This document shows positions 34,133 to 42,089 of a stretch of 64,000 nucleotides of DNA, one piece after another. The notes under the pieces are model-generated. The model was given only the letters and a program-made list of their open reading frames with translations. It searched no databases and was not told where the DNA came from. This stretch comes from Gammaproteobacteria bacterium (lineage in GTDB: Bacteria; Pseudomonadota; Gammaproteobacteria; Pseudomonadales; Halieaceae). The number at the start of each line of letters is the position of its first letter. The first letter of the stretch is position 1. The stretch spans positions 1 to 64,000 of the forward strand of contig JAACDF010000019.1 in NCBI GenBank assembly GCA_009937065.1, given 5' to 3'. Made by a program: the position numbers and the translations under genes.

Positions 34133-34155
34133 GACTCACCCGTCTGCGGTGAGTC
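34133..34155 (-). terminator. inverted repeat, possible terminator of the 34164 gene
   Basis: GACTCACC and GGTGAGTC form a perfect 8-bp stem around a 7-nt loop, 8 nt downstream of the stop of the minus-strand membrane gene. It is followed in that direction by TTCTATCC, not a full T run, so termination is plausible rather than certain. It also lies in the rimK 3' region (convergent). Confidence 0.4.
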
Positions 34156-34163
34156 AAGATCTG

Positions 34164-34547
34164 TCAAAATACGTCGAAATACTCGACCGAAAACCCGAGC
34201 GCCATGCCCAACACTATCAGCGGAACGACTTGTTTCCAGCCAAGAGACCTCGTGGAATAGTGGGCAGAGGCGACCTGCTGGCCGCCATCGAAAACTTCAA
34301 AAATAAAACCTCGTTTGGCCCAGCCAAAACGCGTGGACAAAGTCTGAGCACCCACCGCAATGTCCTGCTCACAGATAAACTTCCAGCTGCTTTGACTAAA
34401 AACAACTTCACCGTCTACCCAGATCGTCATTCGGGAAGTCCAACTCGAATTGTGAGCGACTATATGATGACCCTTGTATACAACCGGCAAAAAGATACCT
34501 GACCAAAGCGAAACCATTGTTTCGCTGGGTAAATCTTCTTTTGACAT
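34164..34547 (-). CDS. hypothetical protein with C-terminal membrane segment
   Basis: 127 residues from MSKEDLPSETMVSLWSG. GGAGG 6 nt before this ATG picks it over the track start 37 codons upstream. Residues about 20-90 look like a beta-rich soluble domain with a repeated motif (MTIWVDGEVVFSQ, then FIFEVFDGGQQVA). A single hydrophobic helix at about 107-120 (VVPLIVLGMALGF) is near the C-terminus, suggesting a tail anchor. No family is recognised. The opposite-strand ORF 34149-34502 is considered a shadow. Confidence 0.65.
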   Translation of the reverse strand: MSKEDLPSETMVSLWSGIFLPVVYKGHHIVAHNSSWTSRMTIWVDGEVVFSQSSWKFICEQDIAVGAQTLSTRFGWAKRGFIFEVFDGGQQVASAHYSTRSLGWKQVVPLIVLGMALGFSVEYFDVF

Positions 34548-34921
34548 TTGCACCCTCCACTTGTTCTTTTCTTTGGGTTTCAGCTGGTGTTTCTGCTGGT
34601 CTCCGGTGCCCCTTGTGTTGATCTTTCTGTTTGCAAATCTGATCGCCAATCCACCCAAAAACGAACTGACGTGTTCGTGGCGATCTTTTCAACATAGTGG
34701 CCCTGGCGCTTCGATGCCAAAAAAAAGTGGCCACGGGCAATGGTAAGCACCGGATAACCGATAGCTTTAATCAGCATTACGCACCGGTAAAACGCAAAAT
34801 GTACTTGGGAAGGGAGCGTCAGCCTCCCTAACGCCGTGGCTAAGAGGTAAACTGGTGGCCAATCCAATAGTGGCTCAGTACGAAGCCGCGACGATTAGAA
34901 TCCCTCGAGGTTTTTGACACA
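34548..34921. other. intergenic region between 34164 gene and ettA
   Basis: 374 nt with no ORF that I can support on either strand. It must contain the divergent promoters of ettA (plus) and the 34164 gene (minus). The only visible structure is a weak GGGAG...CTCCC pairing near 34813-34827. Confidence 0.6.
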
Positions 34922-36610
34922 ATGAGCGACAACAAACACGGGAAATCAGGACAATACGTCTACTCCATGAACCGCGTAAGCAAAGTGGTTCCCCCCAAAC
35001 GCGAAATCTTGAAAGACATCTCACTCTCCTTCTTCCCCGGCGCAAAAATTGGCGTGCTTGGCTTGAATGGCGCAGGCAAGTCAACGCTATTGAAAATCAT
35101 GGCCGGTATCGATACCGATATTCAAGGCGAAGCGCGCCCGCAAGCAGGCATCAAAATTGGCTATCTGGCTCAGGAGCCACAACTCAATACCGAAAAAGAT
35201 GTGCGTGGAAACGTCGAGGAAGGGTTATCCGATGCGATCGATGCGCTTGCCGGACTCGATAAGATCTACGCGGCTTATGCTGAACCCGACGCAGACTTCG
35301 ACGCCCTGGCAAAGGAGCAGGCAAGGCTCGAGGACATCATTCAAGCGACGGACGCACACAATATTGACACACGACTCAATGTGGCGGCCGACGCGTTGCG
35401 TCTCCCACCCTGGGATGCCGAGGTCACCAAGCTATCCGGTGGTGAGCAGCGACGCGTTGCGCTAGCGCGCCTTTTGCTGAGTGAACCCGATATGCTCCTC
35501 CTCGATGAGCCTACAAACCATCTCGACGCAGAGTCAGTGGGCTGGCTTGAGCGCTTCCTAGAGGGCTTTACAGGGACCGTTGTTGCCATCACCCACGATC
35601 GTTACTTCCTTGACAACGCCGCGGGCTGGATTCTGGAACTGGATCGCGGGCGTGGCATACCGTATGAGGGCAACTACTCCACTTGGCTCGAGGCCAAAGA
35701 CCAACGTCTGGCGCAAGAGCAACGTCAGGAAGCATCGCGGCAAAAAGCGATAAAAGCAGAACTTGAGTGGGTCCGTTCAAACCCAAAAGGCCGGCAAGCT
35801 AAGAGCAAGGCCCGACTCGCACGGTTTGATGAACTAAATTCTCAGGATTTCCAAATACGAAACGAAACTAACGAGATCTATATTCCCCCCGGTCAAAGGC
35901 TGGGCGATAAGGTGATCGAAGTAGAAGGCCTCCGAAAGGTGTTTGGTGATCGCCTGCTGTTCGATGATGTGTCATTCACTGTTCCAAAAGGTGCCATCGT
36001 CGGCATCATTGGCGCTAACGGCATGGGTAAGTCCACCCTATTTCGTCTACTCATGGGACACGAGCAGCCTGATGGCGGCAGTGTCACCGTTGGAGAAACC
36101 GTGCAACTTGGTTACGTGGATCAGTCTCGTGATGACCTGGACGGTTCGAAAACTGTTTGGGAAGAGGTCTCAGACGGGTTAGACATTATCCGTATCGGTA
36201 CATACGAAGTGCCCTCTCGATCTTATATTGGCCGGTTCAATTTCAAAGGATCAGATCAGCAAAAATTTGTAAAAGACCTGTCAGGTGGTGAGCGTAACCG
36301 TTTGCACCTGGCCAAACTGCTGAAACAAGGCGCTAACGTCTTACTGCTGGACGAACCCACGAACGATCTCGATGTGGAAACCTTACGAGCCCTTGAGGAT
36401 GCTGTGCAGGCATTTCCCGGTTCGGCCATGGTGATCTCGCACGATCGCTGGTTTCTCGATCGGATTGCCACGCACATCCTCGCCTATGAAGATGACGGAA
36501 CAGTCGTTTTTCATGAGGGCAACTACAGCGAGTACGAAGAGGACCGGCGTTCTCGCCTCGGTCGCGACGCCGATGTTCCCAGCAGGGTCAAGCACCGAAA
36601 ACTAATGTAG
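34922..36610 (+). CDS. ettA: energy-dependent translational throttle protein EttA
   Basis: 562-residue ABC-F ATPase without membrane domains. There are two Walker A motifs (GLNGAGKST at about 42-50 and GANGMGKST near 360) and two signatures (LSGGEQRRVALARLL and LSGGERNRLHLAKLL). The inserted arm lies in the first ABC domain and a linker helix between the two. The start MSDNKHGKSGQYVYSMNRVSK and the length match EttA, which binds the ribosomal E site and gates the first peptide bond according to ATP/ADP. It is convergent with radA. Confidence 0.96.
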   Translation: MSDNKHGKSGQYVYSMNRVSKVVPPKREILKDISLSFFPGAKIGVLGLNGAGKSTLLKIMAGIDTDIQGEARPQAGIKIGYLAQEPQLNTEKDVRGNVEEGLSDAIDALAGLDKIYAAYAEPDADFDALAKEQARLEDIIQATDAHNIDTRLNVAADALRLPPWDAEVTKLSGGEQRRVALARLLLSEPDMLLLDEPTNHLDAESVGWLERFLEGFTGTVVAITHDRYFLDNAAGWILELDRGRGIPYEGNYSTWLEAKDQRLAQEQRQEASRQKAIKAELEWVRSNPKGRQAKSKARLARFDELNSQDFQIRNETNEIYIPPGQRLGDKVIEVEGLRKVFGDRLLFDDVSFTVPKGAIVGIIGANGMGKSTLFRLLMGHEQPDGGSVTVGETVQLGYVDQSRDDLDGSKTVWEEVSDGLDIIRIGTYEVPSRSYIGRFNFKGSDQQKFVKDLSGGERNRLHLAKLLKQGANVLLLDEPTNDLDVETLRALEDAVQAFPGSAMVISHDRWFLDRIATHILAYEDDGTVVFHEGNYSEYEEDRRSRLGRDADVPSRVKHRKLM

Positions 36611-36632
36611 CCGATGTAGCTGTGTCGAACGC

Positions 36633-36665
36633 GGCTATTGCGCTTAATCGAAGAGCGCAATAGCC
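36633..36665. repeat. 11-bp perfect inverted repeat between ettA and radA 3' ends
   Basis: GGCTATTGCGC...GCGCAATAGCC with an 11-nt loop covers the radA stop region and the end of the ettA transcript. Its place between convergent genes suggests a bidirectional terminator, but neither side has a T run. Confidence 0.6.
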
Positions 36666-38011
36666 TCATCAAGTCGAGATACAGGCTGAACGGTAATGCC
36701 AGGTATGCTTGTTCGTGGCGCGTTTCCCTTGGGTACGATGGCACGCTTAAATCCGTGTTTTGCTGCTTCAGCAATACGCTCCTGACCACTGGCTACAGGT
36801 CGAATCTCCCCGGTCAAACCAACCTCGCCGAAGACCACAAGATCTTTTGGCAGAATCTTGTTTCGTAGACTGGAGACAACCGCAAGCAAAAGGGAAAGGT
36901 CACCACTGGTCTCGGCAATACGGACGCCACCGACCACATTGGCAAAAACGTCTTGATCACCCACATGCAATCCCACATGTCGGTGCAAAACGGCCAACAA
37001 CATCGCTAGTCGGTTCTGCTCAAAACCGACGGCAACGCGCCGCGGGTTGCCCAGATTACTCGCATCCACTAGGGCTTGGATTTCAACTAGTAACGGGCGG
37101 GTACCTTCCCAGACGACAACGACTACCGTGCCAGGCGCTGGAGTATCAGCTCGCTCTAGGAAAATGGCAGATGGATTGAGAACCTCTTTCAGGCCGCCAT
37201 CCGTCATCGCGAATACGCCCAGCTCATTGACGGCACCAAAACGATTCTTCTGACCCCGAAGCGTCCGGTAACGAGAATCCTGCTCGCCCTCCAAAAGCAC
37301 GGAGCAATCAATCATGTGCTCTAGGACTTTGGGGCCCGCCAAACTACCGTCCTTCGTCACATGGCCAACGAGAATTAATACGGTACCTGTCTGCTTTGCA
37401 TAGCGGGTTAGCAGCGCCGCGCAGTCCCGGACTTGCGCCACACTGCCCGGTGCCGATGTTAAGGCATCGCTATGCACCACCTGAATGGAATCTACCACCA
37501 TGATTTTTGGTTTGTGTTCATTGGCGGCGGAGAGAATGGCGTCCACGTCGGTTTCAGCCATGAGCTGCAACGAATCGGTTTCGAGTCCCAAGCGCTTGGC
37601 GCGCATGGCTATCTGCTGGGGTGACTCCTCTCCTGTGACATACAACGCAGGCGCTCGTGCTGCGAGAGCGCACAGTGTCTGCAATAACAATGTACTTTTG
37701 CCTGCTCCGGGGTTTCCGCCAATTAAGATGGCTGATCCAGGAACAAAACCGCCACCGAGAACACGATCTAGCTCGGCAAAGCCCGAGCCGAATCGGGGCA
37801 GATCAACCAGGTCAATTTCAGAGAGTTTTTGAACGCGGGCGGTTGTACCGGCAAATCCACCCCGCACTTTTTGCACGGACCCCGAATTACCACCAGGAAT
37901 CCGGACCTCGGATAACGTATTCCATGCGCTACAGGCCGAACACTGTCCCTGCCATTTTCGATAATCCGCACCGCAGTCGTTGCATACGAACGCTGACTTA
38001 GTTTTTGCCAT
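36644..38011 (-). CDS. radA: DNA repair protein RadA
   Basis: 455 residues. The N-terminal zinc finger is CNDCGADYRKWQGQCSAC (about 10-27). The RecA-like core has Walker A GGNPGAGKST and the RadA-specific KNRFG motif (GQKNRFGAVNELG). The C-terminal Lon-protease-like domain runs from about 290. It promotes branch migration and processing of recombination intermediates. It is divergent from the DnaT-like gene with a 41-nt gap. Confidence 0.98.
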   Translation of the reverse strand: MAKTKSAFVCNDCGADYRKWQGQCSACSAWNTLSEVRIPGGNSGSVQKVRGGFAGTTARVQKLSEIDLVDLPRFGSGFAELDRVLGGGFVPGSAILIGGNPGAGKSTLLLQTLCALAARAPALYVTGEESPQQIAMRAKRLGLETDSLQLMAETDVDAILSAANEHKPKIMVVDSIQVVHSDALTSAPGSVAQVRDCAALLTRYAKQTGTVLILVGHVTKDGSLAGPKVLEHMIDCSVLLEGEQDSRYRTLRGQKNRFGAVNELGVFAMTDGGLKEVLNPSAIFLERADTPAPGTVVVVVWEGTRPLLVEIQALVDASNLGNPRRVAVGFEQNRLAMLLAVLHRHVGLHVGDQDVFANVVGGVRIAETSGDLSLLLAVVSSLRNKILPKDLVVFGEVGLTGEIRPVASGQERIAEAAKHGFKRAIVPKGNAPRTSIPGITVQPVSRLDEAIALFD

Positions 38012-38052
38012 AGATCACTCCGACAGGGGTGCCTCACCACCTGTAAACCGCT

Positions 38053-39105
38053 ATGCTATCAGACCAACAGTCACCGCTTGTATACATGTCCAACCCGCGA
38101 TTCATTCCAGAGCGTTATTGCACCTTCTCACCTCAGCTCGCGGCAACCGTGGGTTTAGAGGAAGCGGTTCTTTTGCAGGGGTTGAGTAACCAGCTGGCCT
38201 CAAATGCCAACACCATTTTGATCGCAGCACTAGCGGAGGAGTTTCCGTTTTGGAATCACGTGAGAATAGGTCAGTTGCTGCAGCGGATTGTCGACCTCGG
38301 AATACTTCATGCGCGGCCCAGTCATGATCCACTGGTTTGGCGGATCGTCGACAGACCCATTGAGGCAGCCCGTAAAAGAGCACCGGTACAGGCATGGGCG
38401 CCTAGCGAACATCTTATCGACCTACTCAACCTAAATCATGGGCTGACCCGAAGCTACATACTCGACCAGCTTAAGAGCTTTGAGCCGTCGGGTGATCGAA
38501 AGACCTTGGACACGCGCTTTCGCCATCACGTACTCTCCCACTGGCGGCAGCAACAAAAACATCCGGCCTTTGAGATTAAAGAACCCGCCCGTTTTGATAA
38601 CGCATGGCAGCCTAGTCTTGACGCCAAAGAGATTTTAGCCCGCACAGAAATGGCATCAGAGTTCATTGAATCTATTCGCCCAGAGTTCATCCTTTATTGG
38701 AAAGAGCGAGGCGGCGCCCCAAAAGACGTCAACAGTAAATTCATTCAGTTTGCGCGACAGCGCTGGGCACGACACGAAAACAGTCTCCAACACAGTACCG
38801 TACCCGAGCGTCTTAAGCCCGATTGGATACCGAATGCTGCAGTGTATGAGACGCTTCAGCTGTCGGGCATATCGCAAGACTTCGCCGACACTGTACTGCG
38901 AGAATTTACTGTCTATTGGGTAGACAGTAACGAAGTGCATACATCGTGGAACGCGAAGTTCTTGCAGCATGTAAAATACCAATGGCAACGCCAGCAGGAG
39001 CAGATGAGTGGCAGATCAGAAACAGGCGGCGGAACTGGCCCAGCAGATCGCACGAAAGACCGAAGCATCTCAGACGACCTCAGTGACACCAGCTGGGCAG
39101 GATGA
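38053..39105 (+). CDS. replication protein with winged-helix-like N-terminus and three DnaT-like repeats (DopC-like)
   Basis: 350 residues. Residues 20-100 look like a winged helix (LIAALAEEFPFWNHVRIGQLLQRIVDLGIL). Three copies of a DnaT-type single-strand-DNA-binding module follow at about 115-165, 185-240 and 257-314. Each has a W-x-P start, a central helix pair and an ending such as WNAKFLQHVKYQWQRQQ. The Gly/Asp-rich tail after 318 overlaps the next gene by 98 nt. With its lambda-P-like partner and dnaB nearby, it fits the phage-derived helicase-loading pair DopC/DopE proposed for bacteria lacking DnaC and DciA (recalled, not checked). Start ATG 38053 or 38086; neither has a strong Shine-Dalgarno. 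Confidence 0.82.
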   Translation: MLSDQQSPLVYMSNPRFIPERYCTFSPQLAATVGLEEAVLLQGLSNQLASNANTILIAALAEEFPFWNHVRIGQLLQRIVDLGILHARPSHDPLVWRIVDRPIEAARKRAPVQAWAPSEHLIDLLNLNHGLTRSYILDQLKSFEPSGDRKTLDTRFRHHVLSHWRQQQKHPAFEIKEPARFDNAWQPSLDAKEILARTEMASEFIESIRPEFILYWKERGGAPKDVNSKFIQFARQRWARHENSLQHSTVPERLKPDWIPNAAVYETLQLSGISQDFADTVLREFTVYWVDSNEVHTSWNAKFLQHVKYQWQRQQEQMSGRSETGGGTGPADRTKDRSISDDLSDTSWAG

Positions 39106-39688
39106 ACGTGTCGATCGCGACGACGGAAGCCTGGTCGAGGCCATCAATCAGGTCTTTGCTCTATTCCGGCTGAACTACCACAATCAATATTACGCTGCGT
39201 GGTCAGACGCGCAGCAACTGGGTCAAGTAAAGCGACTGTGGCTGGAGGCTCTGAGTGACTTTTCGGGCGAGCTTATACTCATGGGCGCGCGACGCGCGAT
39301 TGAGGCGAGTGATTATCTACCAACGCTGAATCGCATGCTGACCAGCTGCTCCGATGCGCTGAGCGAGCTTGGCCTACCTTCAGCAGCTAACGCCTACGAA
39401 GAGGCCTGCTTGGCGCCAAACCCTAAAGCTGAGGCAAGCTGGTCTCATCCCATTGTCTATCTCGCGGGCAGAGACGCCAGCTGGTACCTGCTAGCCAACC
39501 ATGCCAGAGGTGAAGCCTGGCCAGTTTTTCAAGGCCACTACAACCGCTGGCTTAAACGGGCATTACGTGGTGAAACGTTTACGATCCCAGAGCGAAAGCA
39601 ACTCGAGGCGCCGAACGAAGAGGCGAGCATGGATCTTAAAGACCGAAAAACAGCGCTTTCAGCGCTAAGAAAGGCGATGGGGCTCTGA
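39008..39688 (+). CDS. lambda replication protein P-like helicase loader (DopE-like)
   Basis: 226 residues. A GTG start with GGAG at 7-nt spacing lies inside the upstream gene in another frame. The domain order resembles phage lambda P: INQVFALFRLNYHNQYYAAW aligns with its INGVF helix, then the WLEAL region, a YLPTLNRML segment, and DASWYLLANHARGEAW followed by LKRALRGE. Lambda P binds DnaB and carries it to the origin. Here dnaB lies 340 nt away on the other strand. I infer a chromosomal helicase loader; the family match is by eye. Confidence 0.82.
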   Translation: MADQKQAAELAQQIARKTEASQTTSVTPAGQDERVDRDDGSLVEAINQVFALFRLNYHNQYYAAWSDAQQLGQVKRLWLEALSDFSGELILMGARRAIEASDYLPTLNRMLTSCSDALSELGLPSAANAYEEACLAPNPKAEASWSHPIVYLAGRDASWYLLANHARGEAWPVFQGHYNRWLKRALRGETFTIPERKQLEAPNEEASMDLKDRKTALSALRKAMGL

Positions 39689-40048
39689 CTACAACCCTTT
39701 GTCAGCCAGGTACCGCTCGAGCGACTCACGCTCCAATTGCAGAGCGCCAATCAAGCCTGGAGCTTGTGTCAGATCCCCCGTGGCCATCGCAGTTTGAAGC
39801 GACTTGGCTACATTTGAGAGTGGCATGGCCTGAGCATTACCGCAGGTACCTTTGAGACGGTGAGCCAGTGCGCGAATGGGCTCGGCATCACCGCTCGCCG
39901 CAAGATCTGCTAGAGCCGCAATATCACCCTCTATCTCCGCGCGAAACTTGCCGAGGATCATCTGCACCAATGCAGCATCGTCTCCCAGCATTTTTCCCAA
40001 TGCCACCAAGTCGATGGGGGGCAAATCGCTAGACTCCGTAATTTTCAT
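39689..40048 (-). CDS. Hpt (histidine phosphotransfer) domain protein
   Basis: 119 residues from MKITESSDLPPIDLVALGKM. The ATG lies inside the dnaB 3' end (20-nt overlap) with GGAG 5 nt upstream; the track start 62 codons earlier lies fully within dnaB and is rejected. A single Hpt domain carries the phosphoacceptor histidine in AHRLKGTCGNAQA at about 64. It would relay phosphate between a hybrid kinase and a response regulator, neither of which is encoded nearby. It abuts the lambda-P-like gene tail to tail with no spacer (39688/39689). Confidence 0.88.
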   Translation of the reverse strand: MKITESSDLPPIDLVALGKMLGDDAALVQMILGKFRAEIEGDIAALADLAASGDAEPIRALAHRLKGTCGNAQAMPLSNVAKSLQTAMATGDLTQAPGLIGALQLERESLERYLADKGL

Positions 40049-41411
40049 AGTCACTCCTAGCGAGGTTCTCGAATCGCGTGAACTGCCCCCGGAACGAGAG
40101 TCTGCAGGTACCAATAGGACCATTACGCTGCTTGCCAATAATGATTTCTGCCACACCTTGATCCGGTGAGTCTTCGTTATACACCTCGTCCCGGTAAATA
40201 AACATGATGACATCCGCGTCCTGCTCAATCGCACCGGATTCTCTCAAGTCGGAGTTAACAGGACGCTTGTTAGGTCGTTGCTCCAGCGCACGATTTAACT
40301 GTGACAAAGCAACTACCGGCACCCTAAACTCCTTGGCCAGTGCCTTCAGACTTCGCGAAATTTCCGAGATTTCGGCGGTTCTGCCCTCACTCGATCCAGC
40401 GACACGCATCAACTGGAGATAGTCGACCATAATCATCCCGAGATCGCCCTGCTCGCGCACCAAGCGACGGACTCTAGAGCGAAGTTCCGTAGGTGTTAGG
40501 GCCGGCGTGTCATCAATAAAAATTTGCGTGTCTTTCAGTTTCTCCGTAGCGCCCGATAGTTTTGGCCAATCATCCTGCTCGAGCTTGCCGGTTCGAACCC
40601 TTGATTGATCAATTCTGCCCAATGATGACAGCATTCTGATGACCAACTGCTCGGCGGGCATCTCCATGGAAAAAACCATGATGGGTCGGTCACTCGCCAG
40701 CGCCGCATTCTCCACAAGATTCATGGCGAATGAGGTCTTACCCATAGAAGGTCGTCCTGCAACGATGACCAAGTCGGAACCTTGCAAGCCTGAAGTCATA
40801 CGGTCCAGGTCAATGAATCCCGTGGTCAGACCAGTGATGTCTCCACCGGAATTGTAAAGCTCCTCAATTCGTTCAAGCGCGCCAGTCAATAGCGGAGCCA
40901 TGGCTTGAGGACCACCCTCTTTCTGACCGCCCTCGGAGATCTGCATGATGAGGCGCTCCGCCTCATCAACCAGCTCTTCGGAACTTCTGCCCTCAGGGTT
41001 AAAACCAGCTGATGCAATGTCTTGCGCCGCGTTAATAAGCTGCCTGAGCACCGAGCGCTCCCGTACAGCTTTCGCATAGGCTCTCACATTTGACGCCGTG
41101 GGCGTCTGCTCCGCGAGTTCAGCTATGTAAGTGTGGCCACCCGCTGCATCAAGCTCTCCCGTTGCTAAGAGACGATCGGCAACTGTAATGACATCAACCG
41201 GCTCACCTCGATCAACCAGGAGTGCAATCTGGCGAAAAATGGCACGGTGTTGGGGACGATAGAAATCTCCGGCAGCCACCACCTCGGCGACGCCATCCCA
41301 ACTATCAGAGGAAATGAGGAGTGCACCCAGGACTGAGCGCTCTGCCTCAATCGACTGCGGCTGCAGCTTTATTTTTGCGACATCCCAATCGGGATTTGAT
41401 GCTGTCTCCAT
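40029..41411 (-). CDS. dnaB: replicative DNA helicase
   Basis: 460 residues. The N-terminal primase-interacting domain spans about 15-120, then the linker, and a RecA-like motor with Walker A AGRPSMGKTSFAMN, Walker B IMVDYLQLM and the C-terminal REQDADVIMFIYRDEVY-like segment. The hexamer unwinds DNA at the fork. It follows rplI as in most gammaproteobacteria and runs into the Hpt gene with a 20-nt overlap. Candidate loader genes lie just beyond. Confidence 0.99.
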   Translation of the reverse strand: METASNPDWDVAKIKLQPQSIEAERSVLGALLISSDSWDGVAEVVAAGDFYRPQHRAIFRQIALLVDRGEPVDVITVADRLLATGELDAAGGHTYIAELAEQTPTASNVRAYAKAVRERSVLRQLINAAQDIASAGFNPEGRSSEELVDEAERLIMQISEGGQKEGGPQAMAPLLTGALERIEELYNSGGDITGLTTGFIDLDRMTSGLQGSDLVIVAGRPSMGKTSFAMNLVENAALASDRPIMVFSMEMPAEQLVIRMLSSLGRIDQSRVRTGKLEQDDWPKLSGATEKLKDTQIFIDDTPALTPTELRSRVRRLVREQGDLGMIMVDYLQLMRVAGSSEGRTAEISEISRSLKALAKEFRVPVVALSQLNRALEQRPNKRPVNSDLRESGAIEQDADVIMFIYRDEVYNEDSPDQGVAEIIIGKQRNGPIGTCRLSFRGQFTRFENLARSDYENYGV

Positions 41412-41475
41412 CTCAACTCTTTATTGATCTTGGTTTTTTGCTGTTCGGGCCAACGCGACCCGATCAATACAGCAT

Positions 41476-41496
41476 GCCACAGTTAGGAACTGTGGC
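41476..41496 (-). terminator. hairpin in rplI-dnaB spacer
   Basis: GCCACAGTT-AGG-AACTGTGGC is a perfect 9-bp stem with a 3-nt loop, 24 nt after the rplI stop. No T run follows, so it may be a partial terminator or an RNA-processing/stabilising hairpin separating ribosomal-protein mRNA from dnaB. Confidence 0.45.
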
Positions 41497-41519
41497 GTAA
41501 GACATGTCGCAGAGATGGT

Positions 41520-41969
41520 TTACTCGGCAACTACCGACAGATTGATAGTAGCCATTACCTCAGCATGAAGTTGAATCATGATTTCGTAGTCGCCAAGCTC
41601 ACGAATCACGCCATCGGGTAAACGGACTTCTGCCTTGTCAGTGTCGCAACCCGCAGCCGTCAGGGCCTCCGCGATATCACGAGTGCCAACAGAACCGAAG
41701 AGTTTCCCTTCTTCGCCCGCCGTTGCAGCAATCTGCACGCCTTCCAGCGCCTGAATCGCGTCCCCACGCTTCTGAGCAGCGTCAAGCGTGGCAGCCACAG
41801 CAGCCTCGAGCTCTGCGCGACGTGCCTCAAACTTCTCAATGTTCTCTTGAGTCGCAGGAACGGCTTTACCCTGCGGAATGAGGAAGTTACGGCCATAGCC
41901 AGGCTTCACATCAACACGGTCACCCAGAATGCCCAGGCTACCTACGTTATCGAGCAGAATTACTTCCAT
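41520..41969 (-). CDS. rplI: 50S ribosomal protein L9
   Basis: 149 residues from [24 protein letters not shown], exactly the E. coli length; the 23-residue track extension is rejected. The N-terminal rRNA-binding domain includes [17 protein letters not shown]. The long central helix and C-terminal domain are intact. It is part of rpsF-rpsR-membrane protein-rplI. Confidence 0.98.
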   Translation of the reverse strand: MEVILLDNVGSLGILGDRVDVKPGYGRNFLIPQGKAVPATQENIEKFEARRAELEAAVAATLDAAQKRGDAIQALEGVQIAATAGEEGKLFGSVGTRDIAEALTAAGCDTDKAEVRLPDGVIRELGDYEIMIQLHAEVMATINLSVVAE

Positions 41970-42089
41970 CCTTATTTCCCTCTCGCATTGGCGCTTTGCG
42001 CCACGTTTTTCAATTTTCTTTCCCCGTCGCCAGCTCACTCATCGAGTGATATGCGCCAGCTAAGGCTATAAATACATAATTTTTCAATA

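Noticed and set aside
34149-34502. Plus-strand 117-aa ORF opposite the 34164 gene
   Set aside because: No ribosome-binding site; the minus-strand frame has a strong Shine-Dalgarno, coherent domains and a membrane helix.
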